This document shows positions 29,776 to 40,448 of a stretch of 64,000 nt of DNA, piece by piece (position 1 is the first letter of the stretch; each line of letters begins with the position of its first letter). Source of the stretch: Candidatus Thiodiazotropha sp. 'RUGA' (GTDB taxonomy: Bacteria; Pseudomonadota; Gammaproteobacteria; Chromatiales; Chromatiaceae); NCBI GenBank assembly GCA_016842065.1, contig JAEPDS010000004.1, positions 35,892 through 99,891 of the forward strand, in the 5' to 3' direction. Both the position numbers and the translations under genes were made by a program. The notes beneath the pieces were generated by a model. That model was not told where the DNA came from. It saw nothing but the letters and a program-made list of their open reading frames with translations, and made no database searches.

Positions 29776-30648
29776 ATGTCAAAGAAGCATCCAGTGGTGG
29801 CCGTAACCGGCTCATCAGGCGCTGGCACCACAACTGTTAAACGTGCCTTCGAGCACATCTTCTATCGTGACGGCATCAAACCTGCAGTCGTAGAAGGCGA
29901 CAGCTTTCATCGCTATACCCGTGTGGAAATGCGTGAGAAAATGGCACAAGGCATGAGCCATTTCGGCCCGGAAGCTAACCATTTCGACAAGATCTCCGAA
30001 CTCTTCAAAACCTACGGAGAGACCGGCAGCGGCAACAAGCGCTACTACCTCCACAGCCCTGAAGAAGCTGCTGAACATAACGCCCGTCTCGGCTGCGATC
30101 AGCAGCCCGGTGAGTTCACACCCTGGGAGGAGATCTCTCAAGGTACCGACCTGCTGTTCTATGAAGGTCTGCACGGCATGGTGGTCGACGGTGACACCGA
30201 TGTGGCCAAATATGTCGACCTGGGTGTCGGCGTGGTACCGATCGTCAACCTGGAGTGGATACAGAAGATCTTCCGTGACAACGCAGAGCGTGGCTACAGC
30301 GAAGAGGCGATCGTCGATACCATCATGCGACGCATGCCAGACTACATCAACCACATTACTCCCCAGTTCTCCCGTACCGACATCAACTTCCAGCGGGTAC
30401 CAACTGTGGATACCTCGAACCCCTTTATCGCGCGCGATATTCCGACGCCGGATGAGAGCTTCGTGGTGATTCGTTTCAGCGATACGAAGAAGTTCGATAT
30501 CAACTTCCCCCATCTGCTGTCGATGATTGACGGTTCCTTCATGTCTCGGCGCAACTCCATCGTTGTGCCTGGCGGCAAGATGGGATTCGCGATGGAGATC
30601 ATCCTGCAGCCGATCATTGAGCGCATGATGGACGCCCGTAACGTCTGA
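29776..30648 (+). CDS. prkB: Phosphoribulokinase
   Basis: VVAVTGSSGAGTTTVKRAFEHIFYRDGIKPAVVEGDSFHRYTR...FYEGLHGMVVDGDTDVAKYVDLGVGVVPIVNLEWIQKI. ATG at 29776 preferred over track start 29671. Confidence 0.95.
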   Translation: MSKKHPVVAVTGSSGAGTTTVKRAFEHIFYRDGIKPAVVEGDSFHRYTRVEMREKMAQGMSHFGPEANHFDKISELFKTYGETGSGNKRYYLHSPEEAAEHNARLGCDQQPGEFTPWEEISQGTDLLFYEGLHGMVVDGDTDVAKYVDLGVGVVPIVNLEWIQKIFRDNAERGYSEEAIVDTIMRRMPDYINHITPQFSRTDINFQRVPTVDTSNPFIARDIPTPDESFVVIRFSDTKKFDINFPHLLSMIDGSFMSRRNSIVVPGGKMGFAMEIILQPIIERMMDARNV

Positions 30649-30670
30649 TTTCAGACCGCTCAAACAGAGA

Positions 30671-30703
30671 GCCGCCCTGCCTCCCGGCACGGCGGCTTTT
30701 TTT
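30671..30703 (+). terminator. Rho-independent terminator downstream of PRK
   Basis: GCCGCC-ctgcctcccggcac-GGCGGC-TTTTTTTT. Confidence 0.85.
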
Positions 30704-30828
30704 ATCCCGCAAGCCTGCCCATACACGGATGGATCATAGGGAATTTGAGAATATTCAATGTTCCGACCACCCTCCTAACTTACCATTTCAGTCAACAATT
30801 AATGCCGATCTACCCCGGAATCGAATCC

Positions 30829-31788
30829 ATGAAAGAAACATCGCGTCTCGCACATTTCCCAATCTCCTTTTTTGCGATGGTCATGGGTTTGGCCGGTCTC
30901 TGTATCGCCTGGGAGAGAGCGCAAAGCGTATTCCAACTACCGATCCGTATCGATATGGCCCTGATTCCCTTCACCGTGCTGATCTTTATCCTGTTGTTCG
31001 GGCTCTATAGCCTGAAACTGTTACGTTTTCCGCAACAGGTGGTGAAAGAACTCCATCACCCGGTCAAACTCAACTTCTTTCCTGCGGTATCGATCAGTCT
31101 TATTCTGTTGTCGACCACCCTGCTACAGACACTGCCGTCGATCTCCTATCTGCTCTGGTCGATCGGAAGCGCACTGCATCTCGGTTTTACTCTCTACGTT
31201 ATGAATATCTGGATTCATCACGACAAGTTTGAGATCAACCATATCAATCCCGCCTGGTTTATTCCTGTGGTCGGTAATGTGCTGGTACCGGTGGCCGGCA
31301 CCACCCATGGACACACTGAAATCTCCTGGTTCTTTTTCAGTATCGGCATTGTCTTCTGGATGGTACTGCTGACCATCATCATCTATCGGGTTCTGTTTCA
31401 TAACCCGCTGCCGGATAAACTGATGCCCACCTTCTTCATCCTGATTGCACCACCGGCGGTCGGTTTCATCTCCTATGTGAAACTCAATGGCGGATTGGAC
31501 AACTTTGCCCATGTGCTCTACTACAGCGGCCTGTTCCTCACCCTTCTGCTGACCAGTATGGCGCCTCGCTTTACAAAACTTCAGTTCTTTCTCTCCTGGT
31601 GGGCCTACTCATTCCCACTGGCGGCGATCACCATTGCCACCCTGATGATGCATGAAATCACCGGCCTATCTGGATTTGCGGTGATTGGATGGCTGCTGCT
31701 CTCGGTGCTGACTCTGGTTGTTACCTACCTGTTTTACCAAACACTGAAAGCGGTTGGCGGGAAGAAAATCTGCGTGCCGGAAGATTAG
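30829..31788 (+). CDS. SLAC1/TehA-family anion channel-like transporter
   Basis: Ten-TM pattern; FPISFFAMVMGLAGLCIAWERA, NHINPAWFIPVVGNVLVPVAG. ATG at 30829 preferred. Confidence 0.85.
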   Translation: MKETSRLAHFPISFFAMVMGLAGLCIAWERAQSVFQLPIRIDMALIPFTVLIFILLFGLYSLKLLRFPQQVVKELHHPVKLNFFPAVSISLILLSTTLLQTLPSISYLLWSIGSALHLGFTLYVMNIWIHHDKFEINHINPAWFIPVVGNVLVPVAGTTHGHTEISWFFFSIGIVFWMVLLTIIIYRVLFHNPLPDKLMPTFFILIAPPAVGFISYVKLNGGLDNFAHVLYYSGLFLTLLLTSMAPRFTKLQFFLSWWAYSFPLAAITIATLMMHEITGLSGFAVIGWLLLSVLTLVVTYLFYQTLKAVGGKKICVPED

Positions 31789-31792
31789 CCTG

Positions 31793-31820
31793 GTTGGTGG
31801 GGCACGGCCCCACCCTACAC
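31793..31820. repeat. GTGGGGC-family repeat, copy 3
   Basis: TTGGTGGGGCACGGCCCCACCCTACACC, near-identical to 28262-28288. Confidence 0.75.
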
Positions 31821-31857
31821 CTCGTCAGTTCTATGGTTTGCAGACAGCGAGAATTCA

Positions 31858-31980
31858 TAACCGCGAATGGACGCCGATCACCGCAAATAATCGCTAACAA
31901 CTCAGTAGATCACCATTCGGCTTTAAATCCTGGTTTGTTGTTCGCGTGCATTAGCGGTGATTGGCGCCCTTTTGCGGCCA
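31858..31980. repeat. Decamer-arm inverted repeat element, copy 7
   Basis: TAACCGCGAATGGACGCCGATCACCGCAAATAATCGC and GCGTGCATTAGCGGTGATTGGCGCCCTTTTGCGGCCA. Confidence 0.8.
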
Positions 31981-31994
31981 ATAGCACCCTCCAC

Positions 31995-33131
31995 TCAGGT
32001 GATGTTCTTAAGGTAATCGAGACCTTCCGATGTTCGACCCTGCTCATCCAACAACCTGGCATATCGGTAAGGCAGATTGCTGTCGAACAGACAGGCAGCA
32101 TGCCTCTTGCGCATCAGCAGCATGATCTTATCCAACTCACTACTCCATTTGCGATCGACAAAAAGATCAGCAAGGTGAAACAGCATCGATTCATTGAACC
32201 TGGGCCCAGGTTCCGTTAAACGGATATAGTCTCGATAGGTTTGAAAAACCAGCTCGACTGTTTTGCTGTCACGCTCAGGCAGACTGAAGATTGTTCGTGC
32301 AGCCCGGTGCACATCCTCTTGTAGTGGAAAATGCCGGCCACACTGATAGTAGAGCGACAAAAACTTCAGCTCCCGACACTCCTCCCGATAGATCTGCCTG
32401 AGCACCTTCAAGGCATCACTGAACTGTTGCTCATCAACAAAGACTCCGGCCCGATCCATTTCAGCGTCGATGTTCCCGGCGGCGGCTGTTTCTTTGAACA
32501 GATTCAGGCTCGAAACCCAGTGGGTTTTCTTGATCACCAACGCCAACACCGCACCGATCAGCAGACCAAGGATGTGCACAAGGTAGTTCATCTGACTGTT
32601 GGAGTAGACCATGAACTGAATGAACTCGATGCTTATCCAGAGTGGCAACAAGCCGAACACCGGCATAGACCGCACATCGCTGTAACGGCCGGACAACCTC
32701 AACAGAGGAATCTGTCGATGACCGAAGATTACTGCCGAAAGCCCCAGCACACCCGAGATCGCACCAGAGGTACCAAACCCAGGAACCAGCGTTTCTGGTA
32801 CAAACATCAGAGCCAGAACAGTGACCACCAAACCGGATGCCAGATAGAGGGCAAGAAACAGATGACGCCCAAGCAACCTTTCAGTCATATAACCAAGTAA
32901 CGCCAAAAACAGCAGATTGCTGATGAGATTGAGTAATCCTGCGTGGACAAACATATGGCTGACCAGTGTCAGACCGATCCACTTACCGGTATACAAACCA
33001 CAATCGATGCAACCGATAACGCTTGGTTGATACCAAATCGAATAGATAAAAAGGTTGATCAGGATCAGCGCAAACGTCACCAGAGGCAGGCGTTTGAGAT
33101 CAGAGGTGATTGTTCGTGGAGCAGTTGCCAT
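31995..33131 (-). CDS. Rhomboid-family intramembrane serine protease with C-terminal TPR-like region
   Basis: MFVHAGLLNLISNLLFLALLGYMTERLLG...GTSGAISGVLGL (Ser)...YLVHILGLLIGAVLA (His). Confidence 0.9.
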   Translation of the reverse strand: MATAPRTITSDLKRLPLVTFALILINLFIYSIWYQPSVIGCIDCGLYTGKWIGLTLVSHMFVHAGLLNLISNLLFLALLGYMTERLLGRHLFLALYLASGLVVTVLALMFVPETLVPGFGTSGAISGVLGLSAVIFGHRQIPLLRLSGRYSDVRSMPVFGLLPLWISIEFIQFMVYSNSQMNYLVHILGLLIGAVLALVIKKTHWVSSLNLFKETAAAGNIDAEMDRAGVFVDEQQFSDALKVLRQIYREECRELKFLSLYYQCGRHFPLQEDVHRAARTIFSLPERDSKTVELVFQTYRDYIRLTEPGPRFNESMLFHLADLFVDRKWSSELDKIMLLMRKRHAACLFDSNLPYRYARLLDEQGRTSEGLDYLKNIT

Positions 33132-33281
33132 TTGGTCTTCCCTGACTTGGAGTTACATTTTTCCTTTACAAACTCGTGTCACATTCACTGTAAGACTCGA
33201 GCCCTGGTCATACTGGGTAGAAGCGGATGACCCGTGTTGCCGAAAGGTTAATTGAACAGCCGACTAAGAGACTCCCTCCCC

Positions 33282-34061
33282 TCAATCATATTCCCTATCC
33301 TTCCATTGACGGATAACCTTAAAAATTTCTGCGTTGTCGGTCAAGGTTTTTCCTGCAACTTTTTCCGCTGCTGCCACGACGGATGGAACCTGAGTACGCA
33401 GAAATGGATTGGTCGCCAACTCGATCTGCAGCGTTGAGGGTAGAGTCGGCTCGCCGCTTTGCCGTTTAGCCTGTTCGGTCTCTATACGCAGCGTGACCGC
33501 CTCGCTTTGAGGCTCCACCCAGCGGGCAAAGCCCAGATTGTCGAGGGTGTATTCGTGGGCGCAATAGATACTGGTCTCTGCCGGTAAATCGGCAATCCTT
33601 CGCAGGGAGTTCGCCAGTTGCGCCATCGATCCATCAAACACCCGCCCACAACCTGCTGCGAACAGCGTATCACCACAAAACAGCGCTTGCTCGCCCAGAT
33701 AGGCAATATGTCCGGCGGTATGACCGGGTACCTCAAGTACCTGGAAATCTGCATCCAGACCCGGTATCAGCGGCCGATCCCCCTCATGCAGAGGTTCAGT
33801 AACCCCCTTGATCGACTCCCTGGCGGGACCGAAAACCTTCAGATCGGGAAACGCCTCCCGCAGCTCCGGAACCCCACCTACATGATCATAGTGATGATGG
33901 GTGATGAGTACCGCACTCAACGTCAGCGAATTTTCCTGCAGCCAGTCGAGCAGTGGTGTTTCATCACCAGGATCAACGGCAACGGCTGTTGCAGCGCCGG
34001 GATTTCTGATCGCCCAGATGTAGTTGTCATCGAAGGCTTTGATTGGGGTGATCTGCAACAT
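33282..34061 (-). CDS. gloB: Hydroxyacylglutathione hydrolase (glyoxalase II)
   Basis: FDDNYIWAI...LITHHHYDHVGG...FCGDTLFAAGCGRVFDGS...CAHEYTLDNLGFA. Confidence 0.95.
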   Translation of the reverse strand: MLQITPIKAFDDNYIWAIRNPGAATAVAVDPGDETPLLDWLQENSLTLSAVLITHHHYDHVGGVPELREAFPDLKVFGPARESIKGVTEPLHEGDRPLIPGLDADFQVLEVPGHTAGHIAYLGEQALFCGDTLFAAGCGRVFDGSMAQLANSLRRIADLPAETSIYCAHEYTLDNLGFARWVEPQSEAVTLRIETEQAKRQSGEPTLPSTLQIELATNPFLRTQVPSVVAAAEKVAGKTLTDNAEIFKVIRQWKDREYD

Positions 34062-34067
34062 CGCAAC

Positions 34068-35978
34068 TCAGACCAGGCGCAGCTTGGTTGAACGACTGCC
34101 CCTTTCAATGGCCGACAGGATGCCCGCATAATCCAAACCGGCCTCCGCCAACTGCTCCTGATGACTGGCATGATCCAGGTAGCGATCAGGCAGCCCCAGA
34201 TTGATCAGATTGACTTGGATACCCTCGGCCGCGAGGAACTCGTTGACCGCGGAGCCAGCACCACCTTGCACCACATTCTCCTCGAGGGTAACCAGAATCT
34301 CATGACTGGCGGCCATCTGCCGAATCAGGGCTTCATCCAGTGGTTTGATAAATCGCATATTCACCAGCGTGGCATCGAGGTGATCGGCAACCTGCTGGGC
34401 GGTGGCAAGCAGACTGCCAAACACCAGCAGCGCCACCTGCTTACCGCTGCGCCTGACCTCACCCTTACCAATCTCCAGTGCCGCTGATCCGACCGCGACC
34501 TCAACCCCCGGACCGGCTCCTCTGGGGTAGCGGATCATCGCGGGCCCCTGATACTCATATCCGGTTTGCAGCAGACGATCACACTCCTGCTCATCGCCTG
34601 GCGCCATGATCACCATATTCGGCAGACTGCGCACATAACTCAGGTCGAAACAACCCGCGTGAGTCGCCCCGTCAGCACCAACCTGCCCGGCCCGATCCAC
34701 CGCCAGGGTGACATCCAGATTTTGCAGGGCCACATCGTGAATCAACTGATCGTAGGCCCGCTGCAGAAAAGTGGAGTAGATCGCCACCACCGGTTTCAGC
34801 CCTTCGCAGGCAAGACCGGCAGCGAAGGTAACTGCGTGCTGTTCGGCAATCCCCACATCAAAATAACGCTGTGGAAAACGTTTCGCGTAGCTCACCATGC
34901 CAGAGCCTTCGCTCATCGCCGGCGTGATGGCGACCAGCTTGTCATCCCGCTCGGCAACATGGCATAACCACTCTCCGAATACCTGGGTATAGGTCTTGCT
35001 GCTGGTGCCTTTCTCCATTTTGCCGGTGGCCGGATCGAACGGAGTCACCCCGTGGTAGACACAGGGATCCTGCTCCGCCGGGATATAGCCCTTACCCTTC
35101 TGGGTCACCACATGCAGCAGACGGGGTCCGCGCAGTTGCCGCATGTTGTGCAGCGTGGTGACCAGGGTATCGAAGTCATGCCCTTCGATGGGGCCGATAT
35201 AGTTGAAGCCCATCTCCTCAAACAGGGTGCCGGGCATCACCATGCCCTTCATGTGCTCCTCCCACTTGCCCACCAGATCGCTGAGTTGGTGTGGCAGATG
35301 GCTGAGTGCGGATTTACCACCCTCACGCATGCTGGTATAGACCTTGCCGGAGAGCAGTTTCGCCAGGTGATTACTGAACCCACCCACAGGTTCAGAGATC
35401 GACATATCGTTGTCGTTGAGGATCACCAGCAGGTCCTGATCCAGCGCGCCGGCCTGGTTGAGGGCCTCGAAGGCCATCCCGGCTCCCATCGCGCCATCGC
35501 CGATAATGGCGACAACCTTGCGGTTCTCCCCCTTCTGTTTGGCGGCCACCGCCATACCCAGCGCAGCACCGATGGAAGTGCTCGAGTGACCGGTACCGAA
35601 GGCGTCATATTCACTCTCGCTGCGCTTGGGAAAACCGGATAGCCCGCCTTTTTTACGCAGGCTCCCCATCCGTTCGCGCCGCCCGGTGAGGATCTTGTGC
35701 GGATAGGCCTGATGCCCCACATCCCAGATCAACCGGTCATAAGGGGTATTGAACACATAATGCAGTGCGATGGTCAGCTCCACGACCCCCAATCCAGCGG
35801 CCAGATGCCCGCCGGTCTGGGATACGCTGTCGATGAGGAATCGCCGCATCTCCAGCGCCAGTGGCCGCAGCTTGATCGGGTCCAGCTTTCGCAAATCACC
35901 CGGGGTGTTAACCTGGTTCAGGATTGGATAGTCACCCGTGCTCTTGGGGTTGTTACCCGTCGCGCCCTGATCTGACAT
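34068..35978 (-). CDS. dxs: 1-deoxy-D-xylulose-5-phosphate synthase
   Basis: [21 protein letters not shown]...[19 protein letters not shown]...[18 protein letters not shown]. Confidence 0.97.
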   Translation of the reverse strand: MSDQGATGNNPKSTGDYPILNQVNTPGDLRKLDPIKLRPLALEMRRFLIDSVSQTGGHLAAGLGVVELTIALHYVFNTPYDRLIWDVGHQAYPHKILTGRRERMGSLRKKGGLSGFPKRSESEYDAFGTGHSSTSIGAALGMAVAAKQKGENRKVVAIIGDGAMGAGMAFEALNQAGALDQDLLVILNDNDMSISEPVGGFSNHLAKLLSGKVYTSMREGGKSALSHLPHQLSDLVGKWEEHMKGMVMPGTLFEEMGFNYIGPIEGHDFDTLVTTLHNMRQLRGPRLLHVVTQKGKGYIPAEQDPCVYHGVTPFDPATGKMEKGTSSKTYTQVFGEWLCHVAERDDKLVAITPAMSEGSGMVSYAKRFPQRYFDVGIAEQHAVTFAAGLACEGLKPVVAIYSTFLQRAYDQLIHDVALQNLDVTLAVDRAGQVGADGATHAGCFDLSYVRSLPNMVIMAPGDEQECDRLLQTGYEYQGPAMIRYPRGAGPGVEVAVGSAALEIGKGEVRRSGKQVALLVFGSLLATAQQVADHLDATLVNMRFIKPLDEALIRQMAASHEILVTLEENVVQGGAGSAVNEFLAAEGIQVNLINLGLPDRYLDHASHQEQLAEAGLDYAGILSAIERGSRSTKLRLV

Positions 35979-36200
35979 GTTTAGGATGGCTCCTTGGTGA
36001 TGCAGTCTGAAAATGAGGCTGGTCTCTGCCAGACAGCCCCGCTACTGCAGAAACCTTTGATCGAATCTAGAATCGGCAGAATGGTTAAAAGTCCGCTGAT
36101 GGTTCAGCGCTGCGAGGGTAAAAACCCGGCCATTAGCAGCGACACCCTGAAGCAGTGGACGTTAGACAGTGATTATACCCTTTCAGTGCCACGCCTGCAT

Positions 36201-37109
36201 TCAAACCGGCTCATCTCTGATGTGCTGAGCTTGATCCATCACGAAATCGAAAAATGCCCGGGCGGCTGGAGATAAGCGCTTGTTTTTACGATAAACCAGG
36301 TACCAGTGGCGCTGCAGAGGAAAACCCTCGATATCGAGCACCACCAGGCGTCCCGTCTCCAGCTCAAGCTCGATAGTGTGGGTGGAGACCACACCCAGCC
36401 CCATCCCCGCACGCACCGCCTGCTTGATCGCTTCGTTACGGGTCATCTGCATGCCGGTTCTGATTTCGATCTGCTGCTCATCGAAATAGCGCTCCATGGC
36501 CAGTCGTGTGCCTGATCCCGCTTCGCGCATGATGAAAACCTCTTCACTTAAGCACTTGGCAGGAATTTTCCGCCGATTCTGTAAAGGATGGCCCGGTGGT
36601 GCGATCACCACCAATGGATTGTCCATGAAGGGCTTGAACTCCAGATCAATGTCCTCCGGTGGCCGCCCCATCAGCACCAGATCGGTCTCATTGTTCTGCA
36701 GCAGGCTCATCAAGCGTTCACGGTTGGTCACGTCGAGACGCAGATCGATACTCGGAAAACTGCGGCTGAAAGCCGCCAACAGCCTGGGTGCGAAGTAGTT
36801 GACGGTACTGGCCACCGCGATATCCAGATGCCCGGTGTCGAGCCCCTTCAGGGCCGACACCACATCTTCCATCTCTTCAAAGGTCTGAAAGATCGTGCGG
36901 GTATACTGATGGACCTCCCGGCCCACTTCGGTCAGTTGGATCTTTTTTCCGGTGTGTTCGAACAGGGGCATACCCACGGATTCTTCCAGCTGTTTGACCT
37001 GCATCGACACGGCAGGCTGGCTCAGATGCAGCGCCTTGGCAGCCTGGGTGTAGTTCAAATGTCGTGCAACGGTCTCAAAAACCTTTAATTGACGGAGAGT
37101 TACGTGCAT
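36201..37109 (-). CDS. cbbR: LysR-family regulator, CbbR-type
   Basis: HVTLRQLKVFETVARHLNYTQAAKALHLSQPAVSMQVKQLE; divergent from cbbL. Confidence 0.92.
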   Translation of the reverse strand: MHVTLRQLKVFETVARHLNYTQAAKALHLSQPAVSMQVKQLEESVGMPLFEHTGKKIQLTEVGREVHQYTRTIFQTFEEMEDVVSALKGLDTGHLDIAVASTVNYFAPRLLAAFSRSFPSIDLRLDVTNRERLMSLLQNNETDLVLMGRPPEDIDLEFKPFMDNPLVVIAPPGHPLQNRRKIPAKCLSEEVFIMREAGSGTRLAMERYFDEQQIEIRTGMQMTRNEAIKQAVRAGMGLGVVSTHTIELELETGRLVVLDIEGFPLQRHWYLVYRKNKRLSPAARAFFDFVMDQAQHIRDEPV

Positions 37110-37241
37110 TCCAGCGGTTTCCGGCTATTCAAGTATCAGAAAAAATGATTATGAGGCCATTATAGTATAAGTTTTTATTTATGATTTCGATTAAAAGTTC
37201 TGACTTCCCTTAAGCTCTGAGATACCTATACTAGCTGCACC

Positions 37242-37323
37242 TTGATTGAGCATATGCTGAAACATTGATTGAGCATATACATGAAATCTTTACTTACAGC
37301 CGGTCAATTGACTACCGGCTGTA
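37242..37323 (+). promoter_or_regulatory. cbbL leader: 14-bp direct repeat and 10-bp-stem hairpin
   Basis: TTGATTGAGCATAT at 37242-37255 and 37265-37278 (23-bp period); TACAGCCGGT-caattgact-ACCGGCTGTA at 37295-37323. Confidence 0.75.
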
Positions 37324-37364
37324 TTTCAAGGCAACGCAATCCTAAATTTGGAGGAATCGCTATA

Positions 37365-38783
37365 ATGGCCAAGAAATATGATGCGGGTGTAAAAGAGTAC
37401 CGCGAGACATACTGGATGCCCGAGTACACGCCACTGGATACCGATATCCTGGCATGCTTCAAAGTTACCCCTCAGCCGGGCGTACCACGTGAAGAGGTGG
37501 CAGCCGCTGTGGCCGCTGAGTCTTCAACCGGTACCTGGACCACTGTATGGACCGACCTGCTGACCGACCTGGATCACTACAAAGGTCGTGCCTACGCCAT
37601 CGAAGACGTTCCTGGCGACGACACCTGTTTCTACGCCTTCGTAGCCTACCCGATCGATCTGTTCGAAGAGGGCTCTGTCGTTAACGTCATGACCTCTCTG
37701 GTTGGTAACGTTTTCGGCTTCAAGGCCCTGCGTGCACTGCGCCTGGAAGACATCCGCTTCCCAATTGCCTATGTCATGACCTGTAATGGACCACCTCAGG
37801 GTATCCAGGTTGAGCGTGACATGCTGAACAAGTACGGTCGTCCACTGCTGGGTTGTACCATCAAGCCAAAGCTTGGCCTGTCCGCTAAAAACTACGGCCG
37901 TGCCTGCTATGAAGGTCTGCGCGGTGGTCTCGACTTCACCAAGGATGACGAGAACGTCAACTCCCAGCCTTTCATGCGCTGGAAACATCGTTTTGACTTC
38001 GTCATGGAAGCGATTCAGAAAGCGGAAGCTGAAACCGGCGAACGCAAGGGTCACTACCTGAACGTTACTGCACCGACTTCCGACGAAATGATGAAGCGAG
38101 CTGAATACGCAAAAGAAATCGGCGCGCCGATCATCATGCATGACTACATCACTGGTGGCTGGTCTGCAAACACCCAGCTGGCTCAATGGTGTCAGGACAA
38201 CGGCATGCTGCTGCACATTCACCGTGCTATGCATGCGGTACTTGACCGTAACCCGCACCACGGTATCCACTTCCGCGTACTGACCAAGATCCTGCGTCTG
38301 TCCGGTGGTGACCATCTGCATTCCGGTACCGTTGTCGGTAAGCTGGAAGGCGACCGTGACGCGACCCTGGGCTGGATCGACATCATGCGCGACTCGTTCG
38401 TCAAAGAAGACCGCTCACGCGGTATCTTCTTCGATCAGGACTGGGGCTCCATGCCTGGCGTACTGCCTGTTGCTTCCGGTGGTATCCATGTATGGCACAT
38501 GCCTGCACTGGTTAACATCTTTGGTGACGACTCTGTACTCCAGTTCGGTGGTGGTACCCTGGGTCACCCATGGGGCAACGCTGCTGGCGCCGCTGCTAAC
38601 CGTGTTGCGGTTGAAGCCTGTGTTGAAGCTCGTAACCAAGGCCGTGAGCTGGAGAAGGAAGGTAAGGACATCCTTACCAATGCTGCTGCTTCCAGCCCTG
38701 AGCTGAAAGCCGCCATGGAAACCTGGAAAGAGATCAAGTTCGAATTCGACACCGTCGACAAGCTGGACGTTTCTCACAAGTAA
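37365..38783 (+). CDS. cbbL: RuBisCO large subunit, form IA
   Basis: [42 protein letters not shown]...[49 protein letters not shown] at 37365 after GGAGG. Confidence 0.98.
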   Translation: MAKKYDAGVKEYRETYWMPEYTPLDTDILACFKVTPQPGVPREEVAAAVAAESSTGTWTTVWTDLLTDLDHYKGRAYAIEDVPGDDTCFYAFVAYPIDLFEEGSVVNVMTSLVGNVFGFKALRALRLEDIRFPIAYVMTCNGPPQGIQVERDMLNKYGRPLLGCTIKPKLGLSAKNYGRACYEGLRGGLDFTKDDENVNSQPFMRWKHRFDFVMEAIQKAEAETGERKGHYLNVTAPTSDEMMKRAEYAKEIGAPIIMHDYITGGWSANTQLAQWCQDNGMLLHIHRAMHAVLDRNPHHGIHFRVLTKILRLSGGDHLHSGTVVGKLEGDRDATLGWIDIMRDSFVKEDRSRGIFFDQDWGSMPGVLPVASGGIHVWHMPALVNIFGDDSVLQFGGGTLGHPWGNAAGAAANRVAVEACVEARNQGRELEKEGKDILTNAAASSPELKAAMETWKEIKFEFDTVDKLDVSHK

Positions 38784-38862
38784 TGACCAATTCAGCGGTG
38801 GTCGGCACCCGACCACCTGCTGAACGACTCAATCAAATTCGAACAGTTAGAGGTATATACCA

Positions 38863-39219
38863 ATGAGTGATATGCAAGACTACAAGTCAAGCTTGGCCAA
38901 TGCAGATAGCCGCAAGTTTGAAACTTTCTCCTACCTGCCTTCAATGGATGCTGACCAGATCCGTACCCAGATCGAGTTCATCGTATCCAAAGGCTGGAAC
39001 CCATCCATCGAACATACTGAACCAGAAAATGCGAGTGGCAGCTACTGGTACATGTGGAAACTTCCGATGTTCGGTGAGACCGACGTTGACGCCATCCTGG
39101 CCGAGTGTGAAGCTTGCCACCAGGCTCACCCGAAGAACCACGTACGCCTGCTGGGCCTGGACAACTATGCCCAGTGCGCTGGTGCGTCCATGGTTATCTA
39201 CCGTGGTGAAACTGTCTAA
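38863..39219 (+). CDS. cbbS: RuBisCO small subunit
   Basis: [35 protein letters not shown]...[16 protein letters not shown]. Confidence 0.98.
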   Translation: MSDMQDYKSSLANADSRKFETFSYLPSMDADQIRTQIEFIVSKGWNPSIEHTEPENASGSYWYMWKLPMFGETDVDAILAECEACHQAHPKNHVRLLGLDNYAQCAGASMVIYRGETV

Positions 39220-39247
39220 GTTCTGATCACAGAAGCTTAGTCGAAGG

Positions 39248-39285
39248 GCCCCGCCCCCCTACCCTGGGCGGCGGGGCTTTTTTTT
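39248..39285 (+). terminator. Rho-independent terminator between cbbS and cbbQ
   Basis: GCCCCGCC-ccccta ccctgg g-GGCGGGGC followed by TTTTTTTT. Confidence 0.9.
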
Positions 39286-39421
39286 GAAACAGCTGCTCAA
39301 AGTCAGCTGGTTTTCCAAAACGATGTGTTAGGGTTTCGGAAAACCTGCTTCCAACTAATACCCCCATGTTGCCTTTGGCATCCTGGTGGTTAACAACCTG
39401 ATTACAATAAGGTAGGAAAAC

Positions 39422-40228
39422 ATGAGCGATATCAACTCAGACCAGTATCAGATCCAAGAAGAGCCTTACTACCGCTCCGTAGGTAATGAAGTCGAGATGT
39501 ACCAGGCAGCCTACGATGCGCGCATGCCGGTCATGCTCAAAGGCCCAACAGGTTGCGGTAAATCACGCTTTGTTGAATATATGGCGTACAAGCTGAAAAA
39601 GCCGTTGATCACCGTTGCCTGTAATGAGGACATGACCGCCTCTGATCTGGTTGGACGTTTCCTACTCGATATCAACGGCACCAAGTGGCAGGACGGACCG
39701 TTGACCGTGGCGGCTCGGATTGGCGCCATCTGCTATCTCGATGAAGTCGTTGAGGCCCGCCAGGATACCACTGTGGTCATTCACCCGCTGACAGACCATC
39801 GTCGCGAACTGCCGCTTGAAAAGAAAGGTGAACTGGTCAAGGCACATCCGGATTTCCAGATTGTTATCTCCTACAACCCGGGCTATCAGTCGTTGATGAA
39901 GGATCTTAAACAGTCCACCAAACAACGCTTTGGCGGCATGGACTTTGATTATCCGGAAACCGAAACCGAAACCGAGATCGTACAGCATGAAGGCGGCGTG
40001 GATGCAGAGACTGCCGGCAAGCTGGTACAGATCGCTCAGCGTTCCCGCAACCTTAAAGGTCATGGCCTGGATGAAGGCATGTCTACCCGGCTGTTGGTTT
40101 ATGCGGCACAGCTGGTTGCCAAAGGCATCGATCCGATGTCGGCCTGTCAAATGGCCCTGGTCACCCCGCTTACCGATGATCCGGATATGCGCGACACCCT
40201 GAGTGCTGCGGTCAACACCTATTTCTGA
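39422..40228 (+). CDS. cbbQ: CbbQ/NirQ/NorQ-type MoxR AAA+ ATPase
   Basis: Walker [44 protein letters not shown]; adjacent to cbbLS. Confidence 0.96.
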   Translation: MSDINSDQYQIQEEPYYRSVGNEVEMYQAAYDARMPVMLKGPTGCGKSRFVEYMAYKLKKPLITVACNEDMTASDLVGRFLLDINGTKWQDGPLTVAARIGAICYLDEVVEARQDTTVVIHPLTDHRRELPLEKKGELVKAHPDFQIVISYNPGYQSLMKDLKQSTKQRFGGMDFDYPETETETEIVQHEGGVDAETAGKLVQIAQRSRNLKGHGLDEGMSTRLLVYAAQLVAKGIDPMSACQMALVTPLTDDPDMRDTLSAAVNTYF

Positions 40229-40234
40229 TACGCG

Positions 40235-40440
40235 TTGGACGCAGAGAACGTACAGGAGCACAGACTACGCAGAGGGTTCGATCAATGACTCATGTCGTGC
40301 ATCGATTTGAAAGTGCGCCTTCCCAGGAGTTAAGCACCTGGGCAGAAGGCCACTTCCAGTCAGCACACACTGATTGTTATCCATCTGTAATAACTGTTTG
40401 TTCTGTGGACTCTGCGTACCTCGGCGGAATTTGCGTCCGG
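40235..40440. repeat. Imperfect inverted repeat with GGACGCAGAG-type ends in the cbbQ-cbbO gap
   Basis: TTGGACGCAGAGAACGTACAGG...CTACGCAGAGG and GGACTCTGCGTACCTCGGCGGAATTTGCGTCC. Confidence 0.5.
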
Positions 40441-40448
40441 AGAGAACC

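Noticed and set aside
29815-30726. 303-aa minus-strand ORF opposite phosphoribulokinase
   Set aside because: Antisense shadow of a clearly conserved gene.
40374-40448. Upstream extension of the cbbO ORF
   Set aside because: Falls in the intergenic repeat; ATG at 40449 has a good RBS.
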